From Ignavibacteriaceae bacterium (GTDB lineage Bacteria > Bacteroidota > Ignavibacteria > Ignavibacteriales > Ignavibacteriaceae): a DNA stretch of 59,071 bases. Position 1 is the stretch's first letter; every line of letters starts with the position of its first letter. Below the pieces are notes generated by a model. That model did no database searches and was not told where the DNA came from. It saw nothing but the letters and a program-made list of their open reading frames with translations. Of this stretch, positions 9,501-18,266 are shown in pieces. The position numbers and the translations under genes are program-made. The stretch is from positions 1 through 59,071 of the forward strand of contig JACZKK010000076.1 of assembly GCA_014860115.1 (NCBI GenBank), given 5' to 3'.

Positions 9501-12500
9501 TACCGCTTCTCTTGATTCTCCATCAGGTAAATCATTGTAAACCAAACTCAATGATTGTTCGTTGTTATAAATTTCTTCATCCGGTCGCGTTCTGTCTCTT
9601 TCCCTGAAAACACCCGGAGGGCTTGTATATCTGTCATTCTCTTCTAAACTTACAACTGATACCGAGAGCACACTATCTTCCACAATTAATTTCTGCCACT
9701 GATTACCAACAAGATTAAATTCTGTTATTCTTACATGAACAACAGAATCAACACCTTGAATGTAGAGTCTTATTGTCTCAACATTTGAAAAGCTTGGGCT
9801 GCCAATTATAGCTGATGTATCCTTCAGAGGTATTCGGTATAAAAACCAGTTTGAGCTTGTAAATCCACCGCCAGCAATAAATGGATTTGAAGCAGTATCG
9901 GTAGTTAAAGGAATTGTATAACGATAATAGTTGTTTGCAAGGTCAACTGATCCGTTTCTGTTTAAGTCTTCCGTATCTGGTAATAAACCTACATCAGTCA
10001 GAACAGCATTTCCTTCAGTACCATTAATATTAAAATAGTCAAAGATTGATAATGGATTTCCGGTGAATAAAAAATTATCTCCCGCTGGATCTGATTTTGT
10101 GCTTTGATACTCAACTCTTTCCTGTGCATCAAAGAAGCCATCCAATCCTGTATCTTCGCCTTCATCAATTGCATCATTTAAATTTTTGTCTTCTGTATTA
10201 AGCTGATTATTTGGAATTACATCTTCACTGATAACACCTAAATCCAGATTTAATGTTGCACCTACAGGCGCTCTCTCTATTTTCATCCAGAACTCAACAA
10301 ACTCGATATTCTGTTCAACAAGGTTATTTGCGGTTGATGAAAGCAATCTCATCATACCGCCCCAGTTATTTTCTTTTTGTACTAAGTCTGGATCAGTATT
10401 ATAAGTACCGGGAGTATCAGGGACAAAGACATAATCTAAAACAGTAATTTGTTGATCGGAGCGTGCGACTTGCTTTCTTCCGCCGTAGATACTATCAACC
10501 ACAACATCAGAAGGAGTAACCGTATACCAGAAGCTTTTTGATTTGAAGCTCATTCTCTGCTGCCTATTTAAATCTCCGATTACATTTAGTCTTTCAGGGA
10601 CACTCAAATCTTTCCAACCTGTATAGTTTACTCCAACAGGAATTAATCTCTTTGCTCCTTCAAAGTCATCAATATATGCTATACTCTCTCCTCCGTCCTC
10701 AGCAATCGTACTCTTTTTTGTATTTGGATCGGGAGACATATACGCATATTCACCATTGAATGTGAATGATGACATCTCTCTGGTTGAGATTAAATAATCC
10801 AGTGTATTTGTTAAGAAAGGAAGGTCTGCACTCGTTCTAAAGTCTACACCATAAATTGTGTTGCTCAAAGGCTCTTCACCAATCCTTACTTTATCACTCA
10901 ATGTTTCCTGGTTGAGATTCATTATCGTAAAACCGAGAGTTGTCTTATCAGAAAAATCATAAACACCTCTTGCACCTAGAAGAGTTTTGGAAGCAAGCTG
11001 GAAAAGATCATTCTGCTCATAGGAGATTTTGAGATCGGCACCTGGAACCAGTGCAGCTTCATTCCTTATAGTTAACTGCCCGATATTATAATCAACAGTG
11101 TAGTCCGTTCCTTCTCTCAACTCTCTTCCGTTTAAACGAACTTTCACCGAGTTTTCAACAACGTTAAATCCGAGCTGATATGTTGCCGAACTGGTACCCG
11201 TATTCTTACCAGTAAAGACCCATTTGTCAGGTGCTTTATCCTGTCGGGCGTAAGTTTTAGTTGTATCATAAATTGATTGATACACCAGTTCTTCAAGACC
11301 TGCAGGAATATCTCTTCCGAAAGGTTCCAGTGTTGGAAAAATGATCTCACCCGTCTCAGGCAAGATTGTATAACCAACTCTCCAGTCAAATATGTTATCA
11401 GGAGTTGGACTTCCTCCTGAGCCTTGCTGGTCAAATCCAAATGCTTGAATCAGCCTGATACCGCCGGGTAATTCTTCGGTTGGCTCCTGTCCTACAACTT
11501 CATACCTAATTTTAAACTCAAAACCTTCCGGCTTAACATTTCTTGCACCGGTCGGATAAATATTTTTCAACCTTAAACTCCAGGCTTCATCATAAGTTGG
11601 CTGAAGATTTTTTGGTTTGACCAGCTTTAAAACGATCAGAGTATCGTTCTGTGTAACAGTATTTAAAAATTGACCATAAGTAAAGTTATTCGGTCCTTGC
11701 TTGAATGCAACTCCGATTATATCCTGTTCATTCAATGATGTCTTGAAAGAAATATAACCAGTTTCAGAATGGAGTGTGTAGTCTGTCCCTTCCTGTAATA
11801 AAAGAAACCTGCCAGTTTCTTCTTTACCGGCTCTTGGATTTTCTAAGGCTTCCTTTAACGAATCGGGGTAAGAGCTGCCAGGCGAAATAGGCGGCAAATC
11901 TATAAAACAATTTGCATATCTTATTTTCGATTGATCAGCTACAACTTGATTTATAGATTTCCAGACTTCAATTTCATTAACTTTATATTGAGGATCATAT
12001 TGTGATGGTATGTTACTGTAAAAATTTTCAAAAAGATTAAGGGTTCTATCTGCATAAATCTCATCGATGAAATAATGGTTCTCCGAGTAATCATAAGCTC
12101 TTACTGAATATTCCTGCGAAGTAGAACCACCGGAAACTGCAACTTCTTTCGTCTCACCTTTTTTCTGACTCGCAAGAGCTGTCAGCTTAAACGGTCCCAT
12201 TTTAAATAAAGCCTTAACTCCAAAAAGAGCTTCCGCACCGCCGATTAAAGATGGAGTTTGCATCGAAACGTTTCCGGCTTCAATGCTCTGGATTATTTCA
12301 TCATCATAACCGGTGTATTTAATTTTTAGCTGGTTCTCATATTCAAAAGTTCTTTCAGTATTCCAATCAGCATTTATGTTCAACTTATCACCGATAGTAC
12401 CACTTACGTTTATCTGAACCTGCTGCTTAAAGTCGGGTTCATTCCTGGTATTGCCAAGCCGGTTTGCAGTAACACCTTCGGTTGTTTCACTTCGCCATGC

Positions 12501-13403
12501 ACCGTGAATCTGGACAGAGCCGCCAATCTTCAAACTGATTTTTGGCTCACCAAAAATGCTGAGTACACCCACACTCGGAAGAGGAATTTCAAAATCTGTA
12601 AAGCTTGTAATTAATTCACCTAAACCAATGGTTCCGCTTTTTAATTCATATGTATACCCCTGTTTTTCCCATTCTTCCCTTTCCTTCAATGCAAGTTTTA
12701 ATTCAACATAGTCTTCGATTGGCATCCTTAGCAGTAATTTTGGTTCGTGTGCACCTACTTTTTCTCTAACCTCAACAAATTGACCAGTCGAATCGATTTT
12801 TACAGTTCTTTGCTTATATGATGTAGTAGGTTGTGCAAAAAACTTTGACTGCTTCTTTTCACCAGCTTCAACATATGACTTTTCATCTCTTTGAAATCTG
12901 AATTGTTCAAGTCTTGCTGTTGAGTCTAATGTTCTCCAATCAATTTTTACTGTGTCCTCTTTAGCGAGAAGTGAATCGCTTAATGCGTCAGTTGAATCGC
13001 CTAATGCTTCAGTAGAATCTTTAAAATTGAATGTCGGATCAAGAACGATCTCCTCTCCTCCTTCCAACTTCGTTTCGCCGGAATCAGAATCGGGTATTTC
13101 AAAATCAAGTTCCATCTCGTTTGGTGAATTAGACGGTAGAAGAAAACTCATAAGATTGAGCGAGGTGATTTGATTTTCCTGTTTTGCTAAACCAGGACTT
13201 TGTTCTTCTTGCTTTTCCTGATAAAGTTTTTGTGAATATTCTGAATGGAGTGTCTTAAAAACAGCATCGAACCACATTGATTGATCGAGCTGCGGCTTCT
13301 CAGGCGATTGGAATCCAAGGTTAATTCCCGCAAAAAATATAACTAAAGCAAACAGAGAAATGCGAAGAATCTCTTTAGCCAGATTTAGGACCCTGTGTTT
13401 GAT
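6549..13403 (-). CDS. sprA: T9SS outer-membrane translocon protein SprA (Sov)
   Basis: SprA is the very large outer-membrane beta-barrel through which T9SS cargo leaves the cell. This copy is about 2,284 residues, the family size, and almost entirely beta-rich with family segments such as LPSVGVLSIFGEPKI and NINADWNTERTFEYENQLKI. The first ATG (13277) lies after the signal peptide. Upstream in the same frame the codons give a basic N-region (KHR), a hydrophobic core (ISLFALVIFFAG) and a cleavage region (GFQS), but no ATG/GTG/TTG before the TGA near 13424. Best candidates are ATC at 13403, six bases after AAAGGA, or CTG at 13382 preceded by AGGG. An error at the start codon is possible. It sits upstream of porX with a 195-bp AT-rich gap holding no obvious hairpin. 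Confidence 0.95.
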   Translation of the reverse strand: MKHRVLNLAKEILRISLFALVIFFAGINLGFQSPEKPQLDQSMWFDAVFKTLHSEYSQKLYQEKQEEQSPGLAKQENQITSLNLMSFLLPSNSPNEMELDFEIPDSDSGETKLEGGEEIVLDPTFNFKDSTEALGDSTDALSDSLLAKEDTVKIDWRTLDSTARLEQFRFQRDEKSYVEAGEKKQSKFFAQPTTSYKQRTVKIDSTGQFVEVREKVGAHEPKLLLRMPIEDYVELKLALKEREEWEKQGYTYELKSGTIGLGELITSFTDFEIPLPSVGVLSIFGEPKISLKIGGSVQIHGAWRSETTEGVTANRLGNTRNEPDFKQQVQINVSGTIGDKLNINADWNTERTFEYENQLKIKYTGYDDEIIQSIEAGNVSMQTPSLIGGAEALFGVKALFKMGPFKLTALASQKKGETKEVAVSGGSTSQEYSVRAYDYSENHYFIDEIYADRTLNLFENFYSNIPSQYDPQYKVNEIEVWKSINQVVADQSKIRYANCFIDLPPISPGSSYPDSLKEALENPRAGKEETGRFLLLQEGTDYTLHSETGYISFKTSLNEQDIIGVAFKQGPNNFTYGQFLNTVTQNDTLIVLKLVKPKNLQPTYDEAWSLRLKNIYPTGARNVKPEGFEFKIRYEVVGQEPTEELPGGIRLIQAFGFDQQGSGGSPTPDNIFDWRVGYTILPETGEIIFPTLEPFGRDIPAGLEELVYQSIYDTTKTYARQDKAPDKWVFTGKNTGTSSATYQLGFNVVENSVKVRLNGRELREGTDYTVDYNIGQLTIRNEAALVPGADLKISYEQNDLFQLASKTLLGARGVYDFSDKTTLGFTIMNLNQETLSDKVRIGEEPLSNTIYGVDFRTSADLPFLTNTLDYLISTREMSSFTFNGEYAYMSPDPNTKKSTIAEDGGESIAYIDDFEGAKRLIPVGVNYTGWKDLSVPERLNVIGDLNRQQRMSFKSKSFWYTVTPSDVVVDSIYGGRKQVARSDQQITVLDYVFVPDTPGTYNTDPDLVQKENNWGGMMRLLSSTANNLVEQNIEFVEFWMKIERAPVGATLNLDLGVISEDVIPNNQLNTEDKNLNDAIDEGEDTGLDGFFDAQERVEYQSTKSDPAGDNFLFTGNPLSIFDYFNINGTEGNAVLTDVGLLPDTEDLNRNGSVDLANNYYRYTIPLTTDTASNPFIAGGGFTSSNWFLYRIPLKDTSAIIGSPSFSNVETIRLYIQGVDSVVHVRITEFNLVGNQWQKLIVEDSVLSVSVVSLEENDRYTSPPGVFRERDRTRPDEEIYNNEQSLSLVYNDLPDGESREAVKYLFRPLDVFSYTEMKLFVHGELDKSEGTLSFNDPLTGQYSSEAFFRFGTDTANYYEYRQPVDSGWNSISIKFSDLTAIKVAAAVADSKIPVPGLPGHFYVLKGKPTLTSIKFLSVGVFNLDDPTFNSGPLSGEVWINELRVVGADDTPGMAFTFNTSLKFADLMTVNFNMSQTDPYFHRLSERFGSRVENQNWAVSTDLDILKLVPFNMRESNLKVSYSHTESLGKPLYIPGTDVKVDEAAKQFENSEPDSLGNIKTPEDLYTETQTLTVTNTISSSNIKLKLPTDVWYVRDTWNALSFGFNYNNRFNRSPTVLEANSWLWNASTNYAFNFSPDLHIKLSDLPIVGIVFSLFKDYKDLKIYFAPQNFSANVTANRNRNSSQTRPRPNVPTDAIVSQDFTTGRGFSFNWKLTEGGLINLSVNYNVNMNSSLADILTDSLGNERPEGEIWDDIVGGAGFGKDYRYQQSFDVRTTPKLPSLWDINRYFTLNAGYSVGYRWDFDLRQEDIGRSAGNNQKFTTGVILRWKSLTEPLFGKEEPTTNKGEIEKGKDVEDSTNIIISDKPSSLNRAFQFLVSTIKYVFFDWENFTTNYTHDYSVSKSGIRGTGTGFYNFWGITQDDSNGPSRAFQLGLSSDVGPRAFSPNSNTNLSDLYSEKNSIDFKTARPLWEGAKIDINWNVNWSENKNVSLNADQFGNITITNTTATGSLTRSFLSLPPSLPLVESGIQKVFALYNPNAQDPRKSLSDAFVEGFETLPLLSGLPMFSDVNEYIPRANWRITWDGLEKILFFKSLAERISLDHAYSSSYTEGWKLTSEGNQEIQTQRIEYGFTPFAGLNITFGQIWGGNMNGSIKFSSRTTYDLGASTSNINETSSQDIGFTASFSKAGFDVPLFGVSLKNDVEFLISYTSTKNSVVRYEMNNFTEEGIPQDGTTRTTIEPRIKYTISSKVSLSIFYKRSTVEPEGAARIPPTTTNEAGLDVNIVIQ

Positions 13404-13636
13404 GAATTTTCCTTTAAGGATATATCAGTAATTAACTAATAACAAATTGTAAAAATTAATCTATAGTTTATCCTTTCCTGTTTATATTGAAAAATCTGAC
13501 AAATCAATATTTTTTTTCTTTCGAAATTTACGCCAAACATTCAAAATTGCAAGGAAAATATATATCCTATTCAACTTGTAAATGGGGTAGAATTTCGGTA
13601 GCCGTCTGATGATTATTTGTGATTTTACGCGATACT

Positions 13637-14140
13637 TCAGAATGATTTGGATAGCCGCTTTATCAGAGCAGAGTGCTCAGGAAACTTTTTAATAAGATCA
13701 TCTCTCTTCCCCAGTTCAAAGTCTTCAAAATCAAAACCAGGGGAAACAGTGCACCCGAAAAGTGCGAAAGATTTTTTATCCTCAAGCTCAGCAGCAAACC
13801 AGTTTTGTTTTTCGATAGTCAACTGAAGTTCACAATCTTCATCTCTACCTAGTTTACTAACTGAGAGTTCCCCTTTTTCATTGATGATATAAAGAAGAAC
13901 ATTGCTGCCATCATAAAAATGCCATAGCTCATCAGATTGAAGCAGATGATAAGCAGAGAATTGTTTTCCTTCCAGCAGAAAATAAATTGAAGTGGAATAA
14001 TTTCTTGATGACTTGTATCGCTTCGGTAAATGTTCCGGCAAAATCAATTCACCGGAACGATAAACTTCCCTGAAGTAACCACCTTCGGGATGTTTTTTTA
14101 ACTGAAGCTGCTTTATGTATTTACTAGCTTTTGGGTGCAT
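13637..14140 (-). CDS. DUF985 cupin-family protein
   Basis: A 167-residue cytoplasmic cupin of the DUF985 (cupin_5) family. Diagnostic parts are the N-terminal HPEGGYFREVYRS, the YFLLEG-SAYHLL-SDELWHFYDG strands and GCTVSPGFDFEDFE near the end. Cupins of this family are RmlC-like barrels, but their substrate has not been established and no enzyme assignment is made here. It lies 5 bases downstream of the secreted deiminase gene on the same strand and may be co-transcribed with it. The 233-bp gap towards sprA is AT-rich and probably carries the sprA promoter. Confidence 0.8.
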   Translation of the reverse strand: MHPKASKYIKQLQLKKHPEGGYFREVYRSGELILPEHLPKRYKSSRNYSTSIYFLLEGKQFSAYHLLQSDELWHFYDGSNVLLYIINEKGELSVSKLGRDEDCELQLTIEKQNWFAAELEDKKSFALFGCTVSPGFDFEDFELGKRDDLIKKFPEHSALIKRLSKSF

Positions 14141-14145
14141 CGGAA

Positions 14146-16731
14146 TTACTTCAACAACAGCATCTTCCTGGTTTCAACGAATGATCCTGCTTTCAATTGA
14201 TAAAAATAAACTCCACTGCTCAGATTCCGGACGCCGCTTGAATGACTTACTGAGTTAAATTCAACTTCATAAGTACCTTCTGGTTTCTCTTCATTTACTA
14301 AAGTTGCTACTTCATTTCCTAGAATGTCGTAGACTTTTAAAGTCACTTGTAGAGTCGCATCGCGATGCTTCTCTACTGATGGGATGTTAAATTTAATTTT
14401 TGTCGTGGGATTAAAAGGGTTAGGATAATTCTGCTCAAGTGAGTAGACAGTCGGTGACAACTCTCCACTTACCAGCAACTTGTTAATTGTCATATTTTCG
14501 ATTACTATATTTTCTCCATCTTTCAGGTTGGCATTCAACATCTTTCCACTCTCGTCCATCAACTTGATTTCCATTGATTCTGCTCTTATTGTCAGTGGAT
14601 ATACTATTCCGCTCATCTCAATCATCTTTGCTGAGCTGCTCAGATCCTCTGCTATTCTTCCACTTGAGTATCTGAAATCATACATATCTTCCATTGGTGC
14701 AGGTGGTAATTCATACTGAGTTAAGTCTACCTGTCCTTTTACTGCATATAGCGTGTAACTTACTCCGGAGGCATCAGTGAGTACTATTCTTCCCCAATTC
14801 TCTGAAAAGTATTCTACTGTTTTTCCGTCCTTCGCCATTGTCTCCGGTATAATTATCTGTCCTGTTGCTGACAGCTTCAACCAATATCCATATCCTGGGT
14901 TCAAAGTTGAAGGAGTATAGTAGCCATTCGAATATCCGAAGATCGGACCGGTTTGTAATCCCGGAGGGTTAGTTGTCACATTTGCTGGTGTTACGCTTAA
15001 CTCATATCCTCCAAATAAATTCCAACCAGCGGTTCCTGATATTGGTTCGTGAGGTACGATGTTTATTCCACCTGCTGGCCATTCATCTCCTGTATTGTAT
15101 GTTCTGGGTCCTGAGTGTTTCATCCAGTAGCCGATTCCCGGTGTAGTTGTTGTAACTACCTGATAGCCTCCAGAATATTCGAATACATTCGCACCTGGGT
15201 CACGGAATGTCCACCAAGTATTAACACTTTGATCTATCGGATGTAAACCCGGTATTGAAACCATGTTCCAACCGTTTGATACGTTTACACTAAGCTGGCA
15301 TGTATTTGAACTAACAAGGAATTTATAAAATCCATTCGGTGCAACAATAGGTTTGGTTACAGTTTTTCCGCTGATCGATGTTGCAGCGATATAGTAGTAA
15401 ATAACTGTGCTGTCTGTCTGAGTAGGTATGTAGCCAATTGCCGTATCTCCTGAAACAAATTGCATAGCCACAGAATTAAATCCCAAGATTGTATCAGTTG
15501 TCCAATACAAAGATGCTTCAGCAACACCGGATTTTGTTTTTATCACAGCACTAACTGCAATGGAATCTTCATCATAAACAACCGAATCCATTTTAGCGTG
15601 GGAAATCCATACAGGATTAAACACACCAACTTCCTTCATTATGCAATGAATTGCACCAAGTGAACCTATTATTGCATTACAGTTTATCCCCACAACATTA
15701 TAACCGGGCATTGCTTCTCTGTAAATTCTCAATGCAGTTGTGTCATATTGAAGTTCGTATGTTGGGACGATAATTGTTTTGTTTACAAACATCGAATTTG
15801 TGTATGTCCGATACTGGCCGCTCGGAGGATAATTTCCGTTTTGATCCGGAGGCATTGGTATTCTCACAACTTTGTATGGTCTGCCAAAACAAGTTTGAAA
15901 ATTATTCAATACATACTGAAGGTTTGCTTCAATCTGCGGACCATCAGCAACTCCGGGAGGATATTGACCAACCAACAAGGTTTCTTCATCAAGTAATTTC
16001 ATATGCATATCTATATGATGAATTTGGTCGTATGGCAGATTATTCATTTTAATGTATCTGTCAACTCCTAAAAATTTATTCATAATTTCATCTATCTCTG
16101 CTTCAGTCTTTGAAGAATTTTCATTCAAAATTAATTTTGATGAAAACGCCGTGCCGTGTCCATCCACCATTAAGTTACCTCCTGTATGAGTTAGCGTATA
16201 TGGCGGCGTTGTTGTTTGATAAATTGGTGCACCGATATAGTTAGAAAAGAATACTGGAGTAACATCATCGAGAGGTCTTGGTCTGTTGTAAATCCAATCG
16301 ATAATATTTAGTGTGTCAAAATCATTTGTGTATGCTGTCCAGGGACCGTAATCTCTAACCCAAATAGAATTAAATGATGTGATGAGATATTTTATGTTGT
16401 AAAGTGGAACTCCACCGCCCTGAAGATAACTTTTCACCGAATTCGAATCGCTGCAAATTATATAAACAAGTCCTTCTTCCTGAGCGTAATCAACAATCTG
16501 CCGTAAAATAACAAGTTGCGAGGTCCAGGTAATGATGACTCCCTGAAGTTCTTCCCACTCTGCCATTCCGCGAACAGGTGATGGCGGAGGATCAGAGAAT
16601 AACGGATTAACCGGATGTTGATAGTTTTGCCATAGAACAAATTCTTCTTCAGTCATCCAATGAGGCAGATCCTGCGAATAAAAATTTTGTGTGATTATTA
16701 AAAGAAAAAGGATAGTAAAAGTTAGTTTCAT
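14146..16731 (-). CDS. Secreted agmatine/peptidylarginine deiminase with T9SS sorting domain
   Basis: An 861-residue T9SS cargo: signal peptide (about residues 1-19), a PAD_porph/agmatine-deiminase domain (about 45-370), a beta-rich middle with internal repeats (GWNMVSIPGLHP / GWNLFGGYELSV) and a C-terminal sorting domain (from NYPNPFNPTTKI). The guanidine-modifying active site seems intact: WVRDYGPW near 124, HHIDMHMKL near 236 and the cysteine of GAIHCIM near 361, close to the order and spacing of Porphyromonas peptidylarginine deiminase. It should convert agmatine or protein/peptide arginine to the citrulline-type product outside the cell; which one cannot be told from sequence. Two palindromic insertions lie in the sorting domain. 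Transcribed divergently from the M28 peptidase gene. Confidence 0.88.
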   Translation of the reverse strand: MKLTFTILFLLIITQNFYSQDLPHWMTEEEFVLWQNYQHPVNPLFSDPPPSPVRGMAEWEELQGVIITWTSQLVILRQIVDYAQEEGLVYIICSDSNSVKSYLQGGGVPLYNIKYLITSFNSIWVRDYGPWTAYTNDFDTLNIIDWIYNRPRPLDDVTPVFFSNYIGAPIYQTTTPPYTLTHTGGNLMVDGHGTAFSSKLILNENSSKTEAEIDEIMNKFLGVDRYIKMNNLPYDQIHHIDMHMKLLDEETLLVGQYPPGVADGPQIEANLQYVLNNFQTCFGRPYKVVRIPMPPDQNGNYPPSGQYRTYTNSMFVNKTIIVPTYELQYDTTALRIYREAMPGYNVVGINCNAIIGSLGAIHCIMKEVGVFNPVWISHAKMDSVVYDEDSIAVSAVIKTKSGVAEASLYWTTDTILGFNSVAMQFVSGDTAIGYIPTQTDSTVIYYYIAATSISGKTVTKPIVAPNGFYKFLVSSNTCQLSVNVSNGWNMVSIPGLHPIDQSVNTWWTFRDPGANVFEYSGGYQVVTTTTPGIGYWMKHSGPRTYNTGDEWPAGGINIVPHEPISGTAGWNLFGGYELSVTPANVTTNPPGLQTGPIFGYSNGYYTPSTLNPGYGYWLKLSATGQIIIPETMAKDGKTVEYFSENWGRIVLTDASGVSYTLYAVKGQVDLTQYELPPAPMEDMYDFRYSSGRIAEDLSSSAKMIEMSGIVYPLTIRAESMEIKLMDESGKMLNANLKDGENIVIENMTINKLLVSGELSPTVYSLEQNYPNPFNPTTKIKFNIPSVEKHRDATLQVTLKVYDILGNEVATLVNEEKPEGTYEVEFNSVSHSSGVRNLSSGVYFYQLKAGSFVETRKMLLLK
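14349..14376. repeat. In-frame REP-like palindrome in the sorting domain of the deiminase
   Basis: An imperfect palindrome with GTAGAG and CTCTAC ends and a GCATCGCGATGC core. It lies inside the gene and encodes the extra segment VEKHRDAT between the first strand (KIKFNIPS) and VTLKVYD of the sorting domain. The sorting domain of the protein at 33110-34492 lacks these residues, which supports an insertion. Confidence 0.6.
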
Positions 16732-16853
16732 TTTGCTGGCTTCCTTAAATTCGGATGCGAAATATATTTTTTAAATGAAAAAATTTAACCCTCTAAATAT
16801 AACTACTGCATCAACCAATCGCTTATCAACGGTAAAAATATTATGAGCTCTTT

Positions 16854-18266
16854 TTGAACATTCCAGACATATATAAAAATACATTTTTCATTTTAGTTTT
16901 AATTCTAATTCTATTATTTAATTCAGCACTTATTATGCCTCAAACCATTAAACAAGAACCAGTAAAAATCGAAGAATACAATAAAATTGCGCAAGTGATT
17001 GTCGAAACCGCACTGAGAGAAAGAAAAGGTTATAAATACCTGAGTGAACTTTGTGAATATGGGCCAAGGCTGAGCGGTTCAGAAAATTCAATGAAAGCCA
17101 TTAACTGGGCTTATGAAAAAATGAAATCACTTGGATTTGACAAAGTTTGGCTGCAGCCTGTAATGGTTCCTCACTGGGAGCGTGGTGAAGCTGAAAGTTG
17201 TACAATTCTGGATTTGAATAAAGAGCTATCGACTCTTGCTTTAGGTGGCAGTATTTCAACACCTGTCGAAGGAATTACTTCTGAAATGATTGAAGTAAAA
17301 ACCTTTGAAGAACTTGAAAAAAGAAAAGATGAAGTGAAAGGAAAAATTGTTTTCTTTAGCCGTGCATTGGATCAAGGGAAGGTAAATACTTTTTCAGGAT
17401 ATGGTGGCGCAGTTAATCAAAGAGTAAACGGTGCAATTGAAGCTGCAAAATATGGAGCGGTTGCAGTTGTTATCAGATCAATAACAACTAAACATGATAA
17501 TGTTCCTCATACAGGTGTTATGGATTACAACGATACGATCCCAAAAATACCTGCCGCTGCTTTAGGAAATATTGATGCAGATTTTTTGAACAATGAATTA
17601 AAAAGGAATCCACATCTAAAAATAAATTTAAAGTTGAGTTGCAAAACTTTACCGGATGCTCAGTCATACAATGTAATCGGTGAGATTACGGGGACAGAAT
17701 TTCCTGATGAGATTGTTTTAGTCGGTGGTCATTTTGATAGCTGGGATGTTGGATGCGGTGCTCATGATAACGGTGCTGGCTGCATTCAAACAATGGAAGT
17801 CCTGGATCTGATCAAGCGGCTTGAAATTAAAACAAAACGAACTTTGAGATGCGTCTTTTTTATCAACGAGGAAAATGGTGTGCGTGGTGCAACTGAATAT
17901 GCAAATTATGCTGATACGTCGGCACAAACTCATTTGGCTGTCTTGGAGTCCGATCGTGGTGCATTCACTCCAATTGGGTTTTACGCTGAAACAGATTCAA
18001 TTGAAATTTTGGAACGGTTACAGAGTTGGTTGACAATACTTGAAAAAGCTAACATCGAATGGGTAAGAAAAGGCGGCAGCGGAGTGGATGTTCAGAAAAT
18101 TAAAAATGCACAACTTCATCTTGGATATGTCCCTGATGATCAGCGTTATATGGATTATCATCACTCAGCAAACGATGTGTTTGAAGAAGTTCATCCTAGA
18201 GAGTTTGAACTTGGTGCCGCAGCAATTACAATTATGGCTTACTTGCTCAGCGAGGAAGGGTTATAA
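16854..18266 (+). CDS. Secreted M28-family metallopeptidase with PA domain
   Basis: Zinc-dependent aminopeptidase/carboxypeptidase-Q-like enzyme of 470 residues. A hydrophobic N-terminus (FFILVLILILLFNSALI) acts as signal peptide or anchor. A PA (protease-associated) insert lies around residues 120-250. The catalytic part shows the metal ligands in order: GHFDSWD (H, then catalytic D), AHDNGAG (bridging D), NEENG (catalytic and ligand E), ESDRG (D) and YHHSANDVF (H). Start is TTG at 16854; no in-frame ATG would keep the signal peptide. Its last 20 bases overlap the 3' end of hpnE on the opposite strand. Confidence 0.88.
   Translation: MNIPDIYKNTFFILVLILILLFNSALIMPQTIKQEPVKIEEYNKIAQVIVETALRERKGYKYLSELCEYGPRLSGSENSMKAINWAYEKMKSLGFDKVWLQPVMVPHWERGEAESCTILDLNKELSTLALGGSISTPVEGITSEMIEVKTFEELEKRKDEVKGKIVFFSRALDQGKVNTFSGYGGAVNQRVNGAIEAAKYGAVAVVIRSITTKHDNVPHTGVMDYNDTIPKIPAAALGNIDADFLNNELKRNPHLKINLKLSCKTLPDAQSYNVIGEITGTEFPDEIVLVGGHFDSWDVGCGAHDNGAGCIQTMEVLDLIKRLEIKTKRTLRCVFFINEENGVRGATEYANYADTSAQTHLAVLESDRGAFTPIGFYAETDSIEILERLQSWLTILEKANIEWVRKGGSGVDVQKIKNAQLHLGYVPDDQRYMDYHHSANDVFEEVHPREFELGAAAITIMAYLLSEEGL

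Noticed and set aside
13275-13277. ATG at 13277 as the sprA start
   Set aside because: It lies after a clear signal peptide coded in the same frame; the protein would not be exported.
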